A DNA stretch of 64,000 bases from Nonomuraea deserti. GTDB taxonomy: Bacteria; Actinomycetota; Actinomycetes; Streptosporangiales; Streptosporangiaceae. Numbering within the stretch: position 1 is the stretch's first letter; every line of letters starts with the position of its first letter. Below are positions 8,679 to 15,689 of this stretch, one piece after another. The stretch lies in contig NZ_SMKO01000026.1 of NCBI RefSeq assembly GCF_004348685.1, positions 1 through 64,000 on the forward strand, read 5' to 3'. The notes under the pieces are model-generated. The model did no database searches, was not told where the DNA came from, and saw nothing but the letters and a program-made list of their open reading frames with translations. The position numbers and the translations under genes were made by a program.

Positions 8679-9320
8679 ATGGTCGAGGGCGTTCGCGAGC
8701 TGAAGAAGCGCGAGACCAGGCGGCGCATCGCCGAGACGGCCCTGCGGCTGTTCGCCGGGCACGGTTTCGACGCGGTCACCGTGGCGGAGGTCGCCAGGGC
8801 CGCGGGGGTGACGGAGAAGACGGTCTTCAACCACTTCGAGACCAAGGAGGACCTCGTCTACAGCGAGGACCGGGCCTTCGAGGCGGAGCTGCTGGAGAGC
8901 GTGCGCACCAGGCCGGCCGGGGAGCCGGCGCTCGCCGCCGCCGAACGGTTCCTCGTCGGGCGATACCGGCGCCTCGCGATCGACCCGGCGTCGGGGGACC
9001 GGGCGCGCATGTTCGCCACCCTCGTCGCGGCCAGCCCGGCGCTGCGGGCCCGCGAACGCCGGATCCACGCCCGCTACGCCGACGCCCTGTGCGCCCTGAT
9101 CGCCGCGGAGCAGCGCGCGGCGCCCGACGACATGCGTCCCCGGCTCCTCGCCGAGGCGCTGATGGTCGTGCACGGGGAGTCGCTCGCCATGATGCGCGCC
9201 GGCCTGCTGGAGGGCACACCCGGCGACGAGCTCGGGCCGCGCGCCGTCGCCGCCGCCCGCCGCGGCCTGGCCCTGCTGGCCGGCGGGTTCGCCGGTTACG
9301 CCGCCCGCCGGCCCGGCTAG
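8679..9320 (+). CDS. TetR/AcrR-family repressor
   Basis: This 213-residue regulator has an N-terminal TetR helix-turn-helix at about residues 13-58 (VTVAEVARAAGVTEKTVFNH). The C-terminal helical ligand domain is of the AcrR type. The ATG at 8679 is preceded by GAAGGAG. It probably controls its own gene and the divergent hydrolase through the 8633-8663 dyad, responding to an ester or its product. Its last four bases overlap the stop of the converging lipoprotein gene. Confidence 0.92.
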   Translation: MVEGVRELKKRETRRRIAETALRLFAGHGFDAVTVAEVARAAGVTEKTVFNHFETKEDLVYSEDRAFEAELLESVRTRPAGEPALAAAERFLVGRYRRLAIDPASGDRARMFATLVAASPALRARERRIHARYADALCALIAAEQRAAPDDMRPRLLAEALMVVHGESLAMMRAGLLEGTPGDELGPRAVAAARRGLALLAGGFAGYAARRPG

Positions 9321-9916
9321 GGCGTCGTCACCCCGGGCTCGCGCGGGCCCGGGGCGCCGGTGCCCGTGGACGTCGGTGCCGGGCTCGGCGAGGCGGTGCC
9401 CGGCGCCGGGCTCGGCGGGGCGGTCGCAGGGGACGTGGGCGACGGCGGGCCCGCGGGCGCCGGTGCCAGGCGGGCAAAATGGCCCGTTCGCGGCTTGACC
9501 GGCACGGTCACGCGTATGGGAGGCGCGCCGCGGAAGGAGAACGTCAGCGGCACCGCGCCGCCCCGGATGCCGCTGGCCGTGGCGAGCGGCTGCTCTCCCG
9601 TGCCGACGGGCTGGTCGGGCGGCAGGGCGATGGGGCCGGGCAACCGCACCGAGCCGCCCCCTTCGACGGTGATCCGTTCGAGTTGCAGCGGTTTGTCGCC
9701 GGCGTTGACCAGCACGCCGTACAGGGGGAACTGCGCCGGCGGCTTGGCCGGGTCGGCGCCGCCCAGGAGGAAGGCGTTGCGCACGCGCACCCCGCCCCGC
9801 CCGTCGGCGTTGGTGCCGTCGTTCTGCGGATGCCACTGCACGGTGTCGATGCCCAGCTTCGCGCACCCGGTGGCGGCCAGCGCCACGGCGACCATGACAG
9901 AGACGATGGGACGCAT
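9317..9916 (-). CDS. Lipoprotein with beta-rich core and Pro/Ser/Thr-rich tail (LpqE-like candidate)
   Basis: This 199-residue protein starts at the ATG at 9916, with AAGGGGG upstream; a longer frame exists but lacks a signal. The N-terminus is a lipoprotein signal ending LAATGC near residue 17. A beta-strand-rich region at about residues 30-130 (LYGVLVNAGDKPLQLERI) resembles the actinobacterial LpqE/PCu(A)C-like fold. The last 60 residues are Pro/Ser/Thr/Ala-rich, a typical wall-spanning tail. No copper-binding Met/His cluster is visible, so metal binding should not be assumed. Confidence 0.65.
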   Translation of the reverse strand: MRPIVSVMVAVALAATGCAKLGIDTVQWHPQNDGTNADGRGGVRVRNAFLLGGADPAKPPAQFPLYGVLVNAGDKPLQLERITVEGGGSVRLPGPIALPPDQPVGTGEQPLATASGIRGGAVPLTFSFRGAPPIRVTVPVKPRTGHFARLAPAPAGPPSPTSPATAPPSPAPGTASPSPAPTSTGTGAPGPREPGVTTP

Positions 9917-10097
9917 CGCACCCAACCCCCTTCGGCACCTCCGTCGTCGCCCAGTCGCTACCCGTGACGACCCCGCCCAACCGCCGCCCGCCGCGAACCC
10001 CCGGGGGGCACGGGAAATCGGCGAAAAGAGCCTGATGACCATCGGCGACGCGTCCTGTAGCGTCGCGGGTAACGCGGCACTACCGGAGGAGCGGTAG

Positions 10098-11420
10098 ATG
10101 GCAGAGGACCAGCGACTCGACGCGACAGATCAGCAGAAGCGACGGCAGGTGGTCCGGGCGGTGATCGCCTCCGCCGTCGGCACCTCGATCGAATGGTACG
10201 ACTTCTTCCTGTACGGCTTCGCCGCCAGCACCATCTTCGCGGAGCTGTTCTTCCCCACCAACGACCCGACGACCGGCCTCCTGCTCGCCCTCGGCACCTA
10301 CTTCGGAGGGTTCGCCGCCCGCCCGATCGGCGCCGCGATCTTCGGCCACTACGGTGACCGCATCGGCCGCAAGGCCACCCTCATCATCACCCTCATGACC
10401 ATGGGCGTCGCCACCGCCCTCGTCGGCCTGGTGCCCACCTACGCGCAGATCGGCATCTGGGGCGGCATCCTGCTGACGCTGCTCCGCCTGCTCCAGGGCA
10501 TCAGCGTCGGCGGCGAATGGGGCGGGTCCGTGCTCCTCGCCACAGAGTGGGGCAAGACGCGCGGCGGCCGGCGCGGGTTCCTGGGCAGCTGGCCGCAGTT
10601 CGGGGTCCCGGTCGGGCTCGTGCTCGGCTATCTCGCGCTGCAGATCTTCCAGCCGCTCGACCCCTACTGGGGCTGGCGCATCCCGTTCCTGCTCAGCATC
10701 GTGATGGCCGCGGTCGGCCTCTACATCAGGCTCGGCATCCTGGAGACGCCGGTCTTCACCAAGGTCCTGCGGGAGAACAAGGTCGAGCGCGTCCCCGTAC
10801 GCCAGGTCATCGTGAAGAACTGGCGGGAGATCGTGCTGAGCGCCCTGCTGCGCACCGGTCAGCAGGCGCCGTTCTACATCTTCACCGTCTTCATCCTCAC
10901 CTACGCCACCAAGACGCTCGGCTTCGCGGCGAGCGACGTCTACCTGTACGTCATCGTCGCGGGCGTCGTCTCGCTGTTCACCGTGCCGTTCTGGGGCTAC
11001 ATCTCCGACCTGGTCGGCCGCCGGCGGCTCTACATCATCGGCGCCGCGGCCATGGTGGTCTGGTCGTTCGTCTACTGGCCGCTGCTCGACACCCGCGTGC
11101 CCGCGCTGGTCTTCCTGGCCATCGTGGCGGCGGCGCCCATCCACGACATCCAGTACGGTCCGCAGGCCACGTTCATCGCCGAGAGCTTCACCGGGCGGTT
11201 GCGGTACAGCGGCGCCTCGCTCGGCTACCAGCTGGCCTCGATCACGGCGGGCGGGCCCGCCCCGCTGATCGCCGTCTGGCTGTACGCCACCTATGAGAGC
11301 TCGTTCGCCATCGCCGTCTACATGGCGATCTGCGGCCTGATCAGCGTGGCCGCCGCGTTCGCGCTCAAGGACCGCGCCCACATGGACTACGCGGTCGAGT
11401 ACGACGAGACCGGCCCCTAG
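10098..11420 (+). CDS. MFS transporter, metabolite:H+ symporter (MHS) family
   Basis: This is a 440-residue, twelve-span transporter. The first span follows the MHS hallmark GTSIEWYDFFLYG (residues about 27-39). The loop between spans 2 and 3 carries the MFS signature as GDRIGRK, and LLQGISVGGEWGG in span 4 is another family mark. Members import carboxylates, shikimate or betaines with protons. GGAGGAGCGG precedes the ATG. No catabolic gene is adjacent, so the substrate is open. Confidence 0.9.
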   Translation: MAEDQRLDATDQQKRRQVVRAVIASAVGTSIEWYDFFLYGFAASTIFAELFFPTNDPTTGLLLALGTYFGGFAARPIGAAIFGHYGDRIGRKATLIITLMTMGVATALVGLVPTYAQIGIWGGILLTLLRLLQGISVGGEWGGSVLLATEWGKTRGGRRGFLGSWPQFGVPVGLVLGYLALQIFQPLDPYWGWRIPFLLSIVMAAVGLYIRLGILETPVFTKVLRENKVERVPVRQVIVKNWREIVLSALLRTGQQAPFYIFTVFILTYATKTLGFAASDVYLYVIVAGVVSLFTVPFWGYISDLVGRRRLYIIGAAAMVVWSFVYWPLLDTRVPALVFLAIVAAAPIHDIQYGPQATFIAESFTGRLRYSGASLGYQLASITAGGPAPLIAVWLYATYESSFAIAVYMAICGLISVAAAFALKDRAHMDYAVEYDETGP

Positions 11421-11429
11421 GGCCTGTAC

Positions 11430-11456
11430 GGAGCCGGATCAGAGGGATTCGGCTCC
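11430..11456 (+). terminator. Hairpin after the MFS gene
   Basis: GGAGCCG (11430-11436) pairs with CGGCTCC (11450-11456) across a 13-base loop, starting 10 bases after the transporter stop codon. Confidence 0.5.
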
Positions 11457-11822
11457 GCCTCGCCACCCGGCGCGCCGATCCGCCATCGCGACGTCATGCG
11501 GACCGGTGAAGATGTCCGTGTGCGGGCTCCTGTGGCCATGGCCGCCTGCCGGTCGACCGGGGGGTGCGGGAGCGATCGCACCCATCCGGCTCGGTTTTCC
11601 CGCGATCGCCCCGGCTGAGCGGCGGCGGGCTTCCAGGCTGGCCGGTGTCGAGGGACGCGCCGAAGCCATCGGCGTTCACCCGACCACGTCCCCGTTCGCC
11701 GGAGACCACACGCGGCCGTGCCTGCCGTGGTGAAGACGACCGCGAGGACCATCTCGTGACCGGCTCAACCGGTTGGACGCCACCCTCACGTGCCTGGCGT
11801 GGCGCGGACGTCCGGGAACTCG

Positions 11823-11951
11823 GTCAGGGACTTCGGTGGCGCTGCCGGGCGGGGCCAAGCATCGCTTCTCGCGCTCCTCGCGCTCAACGTCAATCGCGTC
11901 GTCTCCGTCGATCGGGTGATTGCGGCGTTGTGGGGCGACCTCGCGCCCCTC
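11823..11951 (+). pseudogene. Remnant of a SARP/AfsR-type regulator N-terminus
   Basis: Translation of this strip gives LLALLALNVNRVVSVDRVIAALWGD, quoted here as LALNVNRVVSVDRVIAALWG. This is the diagnostic first-helix region of the winged-helix DNA-binding domain in SARP antibiotic regulators. No intact start precedes it, and the frame continues into unrelated sequence without the rest of the DNA-binding or BTAD domains. The surrounding 11457-11954 spacer shows nothing else recognisable. It is best read as a decayed fragment left by deletion. Confidence 0.7.
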
Positions 11952-11954
11952 GGG

Positions 11955-12074
11955 TCAGAGGAGGAGGTTGATGACGATCGTCAGCAGGATCGACAGCACG
12001 ATCGATATCGCTATCATGGTCAGGCATCCGGCCCACCCCCCGAGGGGCCGGACGTCCCAGTTCCCGAGGCGCAT
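11955..12074 (-). CDS. Possible 39-residue single-span membrane peptide
   Basis: A short frame from ATG at 12074 to TGA at 11955 encodes 39 residues. A polar start (MRLGNWDVRPLGGWAG) is followed by about 20 strongly hydrophobic residues rich in Ile, Leu and Val (TMIAISIVLSILLTIVINLL) ending just before the stop. Such a coherent transmembrane helix is unlikely by chance in DNA of this GC content. A weak GGGCGGG lies upstream. It is close to the RidA gene and in the same orientation. The function is unknown. Confidence 0.5.
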   Translation of the reverse strand: MRLGNWDVRPLGGWAGCLTMIAISIVLSILLTIVINLLL

Positions 12075-12102
12075 GACCGGCGGCTACCCGCCCTCGGCCA
12101 GG

Positions 12103-12513
12103 TTAAGCGTCACCGATCACGGCGACCGCTTCGACCTCGACGAGCTGGTGGTCATAGCCCAGCACGGTGACGCCCAGCAGGGTGCTGGGCACGTCGTGCG
12201 CCCCCATGTACTCCCGGTAGACCCGCCAGGCCGTCACCAGGTCGGCCTGGCGGGCGGACGCGACGTAGACCGTGGTCTTGACGATGTCCGTCAGCGCGGC
12301 CCCCGCGCCGTCGAGCGCCGTGACGAGGTTGCGCATCACCTGGTGGGCCTGCTCCGCGTAGTCGCCCGGCGCCACCGTCGCGCCCTTGGCGTCGAGAGGG
12401 CACGCGCCCGCCACCCAGATGGTGCGCAGCGGGGCGTCCACGGCCGAGGCGTAGGCGTATTCGACGTCCTGTGCCAGCCGGTCGTTGCGGATCAGTCTGA
12501 CACCCGTGCTCAT
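12103..12513 (-). CDS. RidA-family (YjgF/Rid) protein
   Basis: This 136-residue protein starts at the ATG at 12513, preceded by GGAGAGG; an earlier ATG would add an unconserved leader. The fold is recognised from FAGACPLD-like IWVAGACPLDAKG, the helix containing QAHQVMRNLVTALDGAGA, and KTTVYVASARQADL. Rid proteins hydrolyse reactive enamine/imine intermediates released by PLP enzymes. The Arg that binds the carboxylate in true RidA (in the C-terminal R-x-x-V motif) is not obvious here, where the end reads LVEVEAVAVIG. It may therefore be a Rid subfamily member without imine deaminase activity. Confidence 0.85.
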   Translation of the reverse strand: MSTGVRLIRNDRLAQDVEYAYASAVDAPLRTIWVAGACPLDAKGATVAPGDYAEQAHQVMRNLVTALDGAGAALTDIVKTTVYVASARQADLVTAWRVYREYMGAHDVPSTLLGVTVLGYDHQLVEVEAVAVIGDA

Positions 12514-12629
12514 GGCCTCTCCAACGCTTGATGTCTCGTGCACCGCCACACGATACGTCAGCCCAGGTGGGTGCGACTTATCCGCCCGCGCGAGGGTAGC
12601 GGAAACCGGTCAACTCAAGGAGGCTCACG

Positions 12630-13076
12630 ATGAGTACTTCGCACAAGCCGGCGACGCGCTCGCCCGTGCAACTCGCCGCGCTGGTCGTCGGCCTGGTGTT
12701 CCTGCTCGTCGGTGTGCTCGGCTTCATCCCGGGCATCACGACCAACTACGGCGATCTCCAGTTCGCCAGCCACCACTCCGAGGCGATGCTGCTCGGCATC
12801 TTCCAGGTGTCGATCCTGCACAACATCGTGCACCTGCTCTTCGGCATCGCCGGTGTCACGATGGCCCGCTCGTGGTCAGGCGCGCGCGCCTTCCTGATCG
12901 TCGGCGGGATCATCTACCTGGTGCTCTGGCTGTACGGGCTGCTCATCAACCAGGACAGCGCGGCCAATTTCGTTCCGTTCAACACCGCCGACAACTGGCT
13001 CCACCTGGTTCTCGGCGTCGGCATGGTCGCGCTGGGGGTGCTGCTGACCCGAGGTCGCGCCGCGGTCACGCGCTGA
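12630..13076 (+). CDS. DUF4383 membrane protein
   Basis: This 148-residue protein has four predicted membrane spans. The family pattern is clear: a first span VVGLVFLLVGVLGFIPG, then GILHN-like LGIFQVSILHNIVHLLFGIAG, a third span, and NWLHLVLGVGMVALG. CAAGGAGG precedes the ATG. The family is widespread in actinobacteria, often near stress genes, and has no assigned function. Confidence 0.9.
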   Translation: MSTSHKPATRSPVQLAALVVGLVFLLVGVLGFIPGITTNYGDLQFASHHSEAMLLGIFQVSILHNIVHLLFGIAGVTMARSWSGARAFLIVGGIIYLVLWLYGLLINQDSAANFVPFNTADNWLHLVLGVGMVALGVLLTRGRAAVTR

Positions 13077-13216
13077 CCGCCGGCGGTCGACGGGGTGAGG
13101 GACGCCCGACGTACCTACGTGCCCGCATATGGGTAGCTAAATGGGGATTTTCCACGTCCCCTTCCTCGGTGGGTGGGAGGCATGCTTTCCATGTGCTCAC
13201 CAGAGGGGAGGGGGCC

Positions 13217-13678
13217 ATGCTGCGAGCCACTGAACAGCCGCAGAATGCCCGCATGAGTCTGGACGCCCTGTCCGGGAACCGGTTCCTGGCTCTGCGGGAC
13301 GGCTTGGCCCTGCGGGTCGGATGGGGCGGTGACGAGCAGGAGGTGACCTGGGAGCTGTCGGCGACGCCGTCCGCGGTGCCGAGCGCCCGGCGGATGGTCG
13401 CGACCCGGCTGCGGGCGTGGGGGCTGCGGGACCGGGCCGAGGCCGCCGAGTCACTGGTCGGCGTGCTGGTCGACGAGGCGCTGCGGCACGCTCCCGGCAA
13501 GATCATGATCAGCTTGTCCGCCGAGGACGGGTGGTGCAGGTGCGAGGTCGGACAATGCCCTGGTCCGGCCGGGCGGGGGCGGGACCTGCTCGACCGCTTG
13601 GCCTGCTGCTGGGGTGTCGCCAGGACGGCGGGTGGTGCGGCCGTCTGGTTCGAGCTTCCCGAAGCCGGGCGTTCCTGA
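13217..13678 (+). CDS. Degenerate anti-sigma-factor-kinase-like ATPase-fold protein
   Basis: This 153-residue protein has the layout of the short HATPase_c_2 anti-sigma kinases (RsbW/SpoIIAB-like) of actinobacteria: SARRMVATRLRAWGL, then LVGVLVDEALRHAPG, then a C-terminal GRDLLDRLACCWGV and VWFEL. Key nucleotide-binding residues look lost. The N-box Asn is replaced (DEALRHA in place of the usual TNALRHA), and the G1-box Asp is missing (EVGQCPGPAG). It may bind partners without phosphorylating them. GAGGGGAGGGGG precedes the ATG. Confidence 0.7.
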   Translation: MLRATEQPQNARMSLDALSGNRFLALRDGLALRVGWGGDEQEVTWELSATPSAVPSARRMVATRLRAWGLRDRAEAAESLVGVLVDEALRHAPGKIMISLSAEDGWCRCEVGQCPGPAGRGRDLLDRLACCWGVARTAGGAAVWFELPEAGRS

Positions 13679-13725
13679 CCCCCTCCGCCCCTGGGCCGGG
13701 GCCGGCCTGACCGGTCCCGGCCCCC

Positions 13726-13879
13726 GTGTCCGCGGGGCGGTGTCGCCAAGGGGGGCCGCCGCCGTGTCCACGGGGCGGTGTCGCCAGGGGGGACCGCCGC
13801 CGTGTCCGCCGGGCGGTGTCGCCGGGGGAGGACCGCCGCCGTCGACGCCGCGCGGTGTCGCCGAGGGAGGACCGCCTCC
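13726..13879. repeat. Four tandem 38-39-base repeats between converging genes
   Basis: Four units start at 13726, 13764, 13802 and 13841, each with the core GGCGGTGTCGCC and ending ACCGCCGCC or a close variant. Units 1 and 2 are the most alike, and units 3 and 4 are longer by one base. They fill nearly all of the 205-base spacer between the ATPase-like gene and the converging MBL-fold gene. Each core can form a small GGCGGTG/CACCGCC-type hairpin, so a terminator role is possible. Confidence 0.8.
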
Positions 13880-13883
13880 GTCG

Positions 13884-14888
13884 TCAGGCGACCTGCTCGC
13901 AGATGCGGTAGGTCGTCATCACGCAGATGCGGTGGAGTTGGCGGCACAGGCCGAGGAAGTCCTGGCGCCCCGGGGCCGGGGTGCTGGGGTAGGCGTCGAG
14001 CCTGGCCGCGAACTCCGGGTCCAGCCCGCCGGCCCACGGGTCGGTGCAGCGGGCGTAGACCTCGTCGATCGGGACGCCCGCCCGGTAGGCGGTGCTCACC
14101 TCGTCCTGGAGGCGTTCGAGGTAGGCGAGCAGGGCGTCGATCGCCTGCGGGCCGTCGCCGATCGGGCCGTGGCCGGGGACGATGGTCTCCAGTTCGGGCA
14201 GGCCGGCCTTCATCGCGCGCAGTCCCTGGATGTAGGGCACGGGACCGCCCTGCAGCATCATGTGCGCCGATCCGGCCGCGCACAGGTAGTTGCCCGTCCA
14301 GGCGGTCCGCGTCGAGGGGATGTAGACGATCGTGTCGCCGGGGCCGTTGCCCGGCCCGAAGCGGTGCAGTTCGACGGTGATGCCGCCCAGGTCGATCTCG
14401 GCGCCGGTGTCGAAGACGATGTCCGGCAGCCGCCAGGTGGTGAAGGCGTCGAACTCGGCTTCGGCGCCGTACATGTTGTTGGAGCGCATCTCCTTCTCGT
14501 AGGCCAGGTCGTGCATGTTGTCGCGGTTCTCCCGCGAGGTGATCACGGCCACGTCGTCGGGGAAGGCGAGGTTCCCGAAGGTGTGGTCGCCGTGGTAGGT
14601 CGTGTTGGCCAGGTAGCGCAGCGGCCGGTCGGTCACGTCCTTCGCCGCGCGCTGGACCTGCGCGCCGACCGCCGGGGTCACGCCGGAGTCGATGATCAGC
14701 GATGCCTTGGTTCCGGCGACGACGCCGTTGTTGTCCTTGGGCGGGACGGTGGCCATGAGCGCGTGGACGCCCGTGCCCAGCTCCTGCGCCTGGAACTCCA
14801 GGCCGACGGGGCTGAGGTTGGGGCCGTAGTACTCCGGCGGGCGTTCCTTGATCTCGCGGTCGAGCAGGTGGCGGGAGAGTTCGGACAT
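13884..14888 (-). CDS. MBL-fold metallo-hydrolase with an altered metal motif
   Basis: This 334-residue protein has the metallo-beta-lactamase fold: an early beta strand (ASLIIDSGVTP), the metal motif region NTTYHGDHTFGN, and a late PGHGPIG. The canonical HxHxDH motif reads T-Y-H-G-D-H, so the first His ligand is replaced by Thr while the rest is intact. The end (FAARLDAYPSTPAPGRQDF) is not a known domain. It is divergent from a TetR gene across an AT-rich dyad and is probably repressed by it. The substrate is unknown; ester, lactone or alkyl-sulfate hydrolysis are known in the fold. Confidence 0.85.
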   Translation of the reverse strand: MSELSRHLLDREIKERPPEYYGPNLSPVGLEFQAQELGTGVHALMATVPPKDNNGVVAGTKASLIIDSGVTPAVGAQVQRAAKDVTDRPLRYLANTTYHGDHTFGNLAFPDDVAVITSRENRDNMHDLAYEKEMRSNNMYGAEAEFDAFTTWRLPDIVFDTGAEIDLGGITVELHRFGPGNGPGDTIVYIPSTRTAWTGNYLCAAGSAHMMLQGGPVPYIQGLRAMKAGLPELETIVPGHGPIGDGPQAIDALLAYLERLQDEVSTAYRAGVPIDEVYARCTDPWAGGLDPEFAARLDAYPSTPAPGRQDFLGLCRQLHRICVMTTYRICEQVA

Positions 14889-14938
14889 GAACGGGACTCC
14901 TGTCCTCGTGGCCGCCGCGGGCCGGCGGCGTTCCCTCG

Positions 14939-14964
14939 ATATTAAACAAGCGATCGATTAATAT
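14939..14964. promoter_or_regulatory. AT-rich dyad overlapping the TetR promoter
   Basis: ATATTAA (14939-14945) and TTAATAT (14958-14964) flank a second near-palindrome, AAGCGATCGATT. TAATAT (14959-14964) is a good -10 hexamer exactly seven bases before the ATG at 14971. The site therefore serves as both promoter and operator for a leaderless TetR transcript and covers the divergent hydrolase promoter. Confidence 0.75.
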
Positions 14965-14970
14965 GCAACC

Positions 14971-15678
14971 ATGGAGTTGAGGGACCGCCTACCATCGGTC
15001 GGTGTGAGCACCACGACGGGCAGGCCGCGCCGCGCGGGACGGCCGCGCAAGGAAGACGCCAAGGACACGCGGGCCGTGCTGCTGGAGGCCGCCCTCGACC
15101 TGTTCGTCGAGAAGGGCTACGCCGCCACGTCCGTCCGCATGATCGCCCGCGCCGCCGGCCTCAGCGACGCCGGACTCTACGGCCACTTCGCCGGCAAGCG
15201 CGCGATCTACGACGAGCTGCTGGCCTCGGCCGGCCCCGGCGCGGTGGGGCAGGTGATCGCGGAGCTGTTCCCCGACCCCGGGGCGACCCCGGACGACCCC
15301 GAGGCGTTCCTGCGCGGGTGCGTCGCCCGCGTGGTCGAGTTCTTCGAGGAGCCGGCCGCGCGCAAGTTCAGCCGGCTCCTGCTGCGCGAGGAGATCGCCG
15401 ACAATCCCGGCGTCGTCAACGAGATGATCTCCCAGGGCACGCGGACGCTCGGCCCGATCTTCTCCCGGTGGGCCGAGCGCGGCCTGCTGTCGCCGCGCGT
15501 GCGCGCCCGGCTGCTCGCCGGCGAGCTGGACGGCGGCGAGCTGGCCTGGGAACTGCTGTCCCCGCTGGTGTTCATCCGGCTCACCTACCTGCACGGCCCC
15601 GACGACCTGCACGACGAGGGGAGGCGGCGGGCCGCCTCCCACCTGGAGCTCTTCCTCGACGCGGCCGTCCGTCGCTAG
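14971..15678 (+). CDS. TetR-family repressor
   Basis: This 235-residue protein has a basic N-terminal stretch (GRPRRAGRPRKED) and a TetR helix-turn-helix at about residues 32-78 (TSVRMIARAAGLSDAGLYGHF). The larger C-terminal domain resembles TetR_C group regulators. The ATG at 14971 is preferred over the GTG at 15004 because a -10 box ends seven bases before it, fitting a leaderless message. It probably represses the divergent MBL-fold hydrolase gene. Confidence 0.9.
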   Translation: MELRDRLPSVGVSTTTGRPRRAGRPRKEDAKDTRAVLLEAALDLFVEKGYAATSVRMIARAAGLSDAGLYGHFAGKRAIYDELLASAGPGAVGQVIAELFPDPGATPDDPEAFLRGCVARVVEFFEEPAARKFSRLLLREEIADNPGVVNEMISQGTRTLGPIFSRWAERGLLSPRVRARLLAGELDGGELAWELLSPLVFIRLTYLHGPDDLHDEGRRRAASHLELFLDAAVRR

Positions 15679-15689
15679 GCGCCCGTCGT

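Noticed and set aside
9317-9916. Calling the lipoprotein a copper chaperone
   Set aside because: The fold resemblance is weak and the Met/His copper-binding motif of PCu(A)C proteins is not present.
13726-13879. CRISPR array
   Set aside because: The four units are contiguous with no unique spacers, and no cas genes occur in the window.
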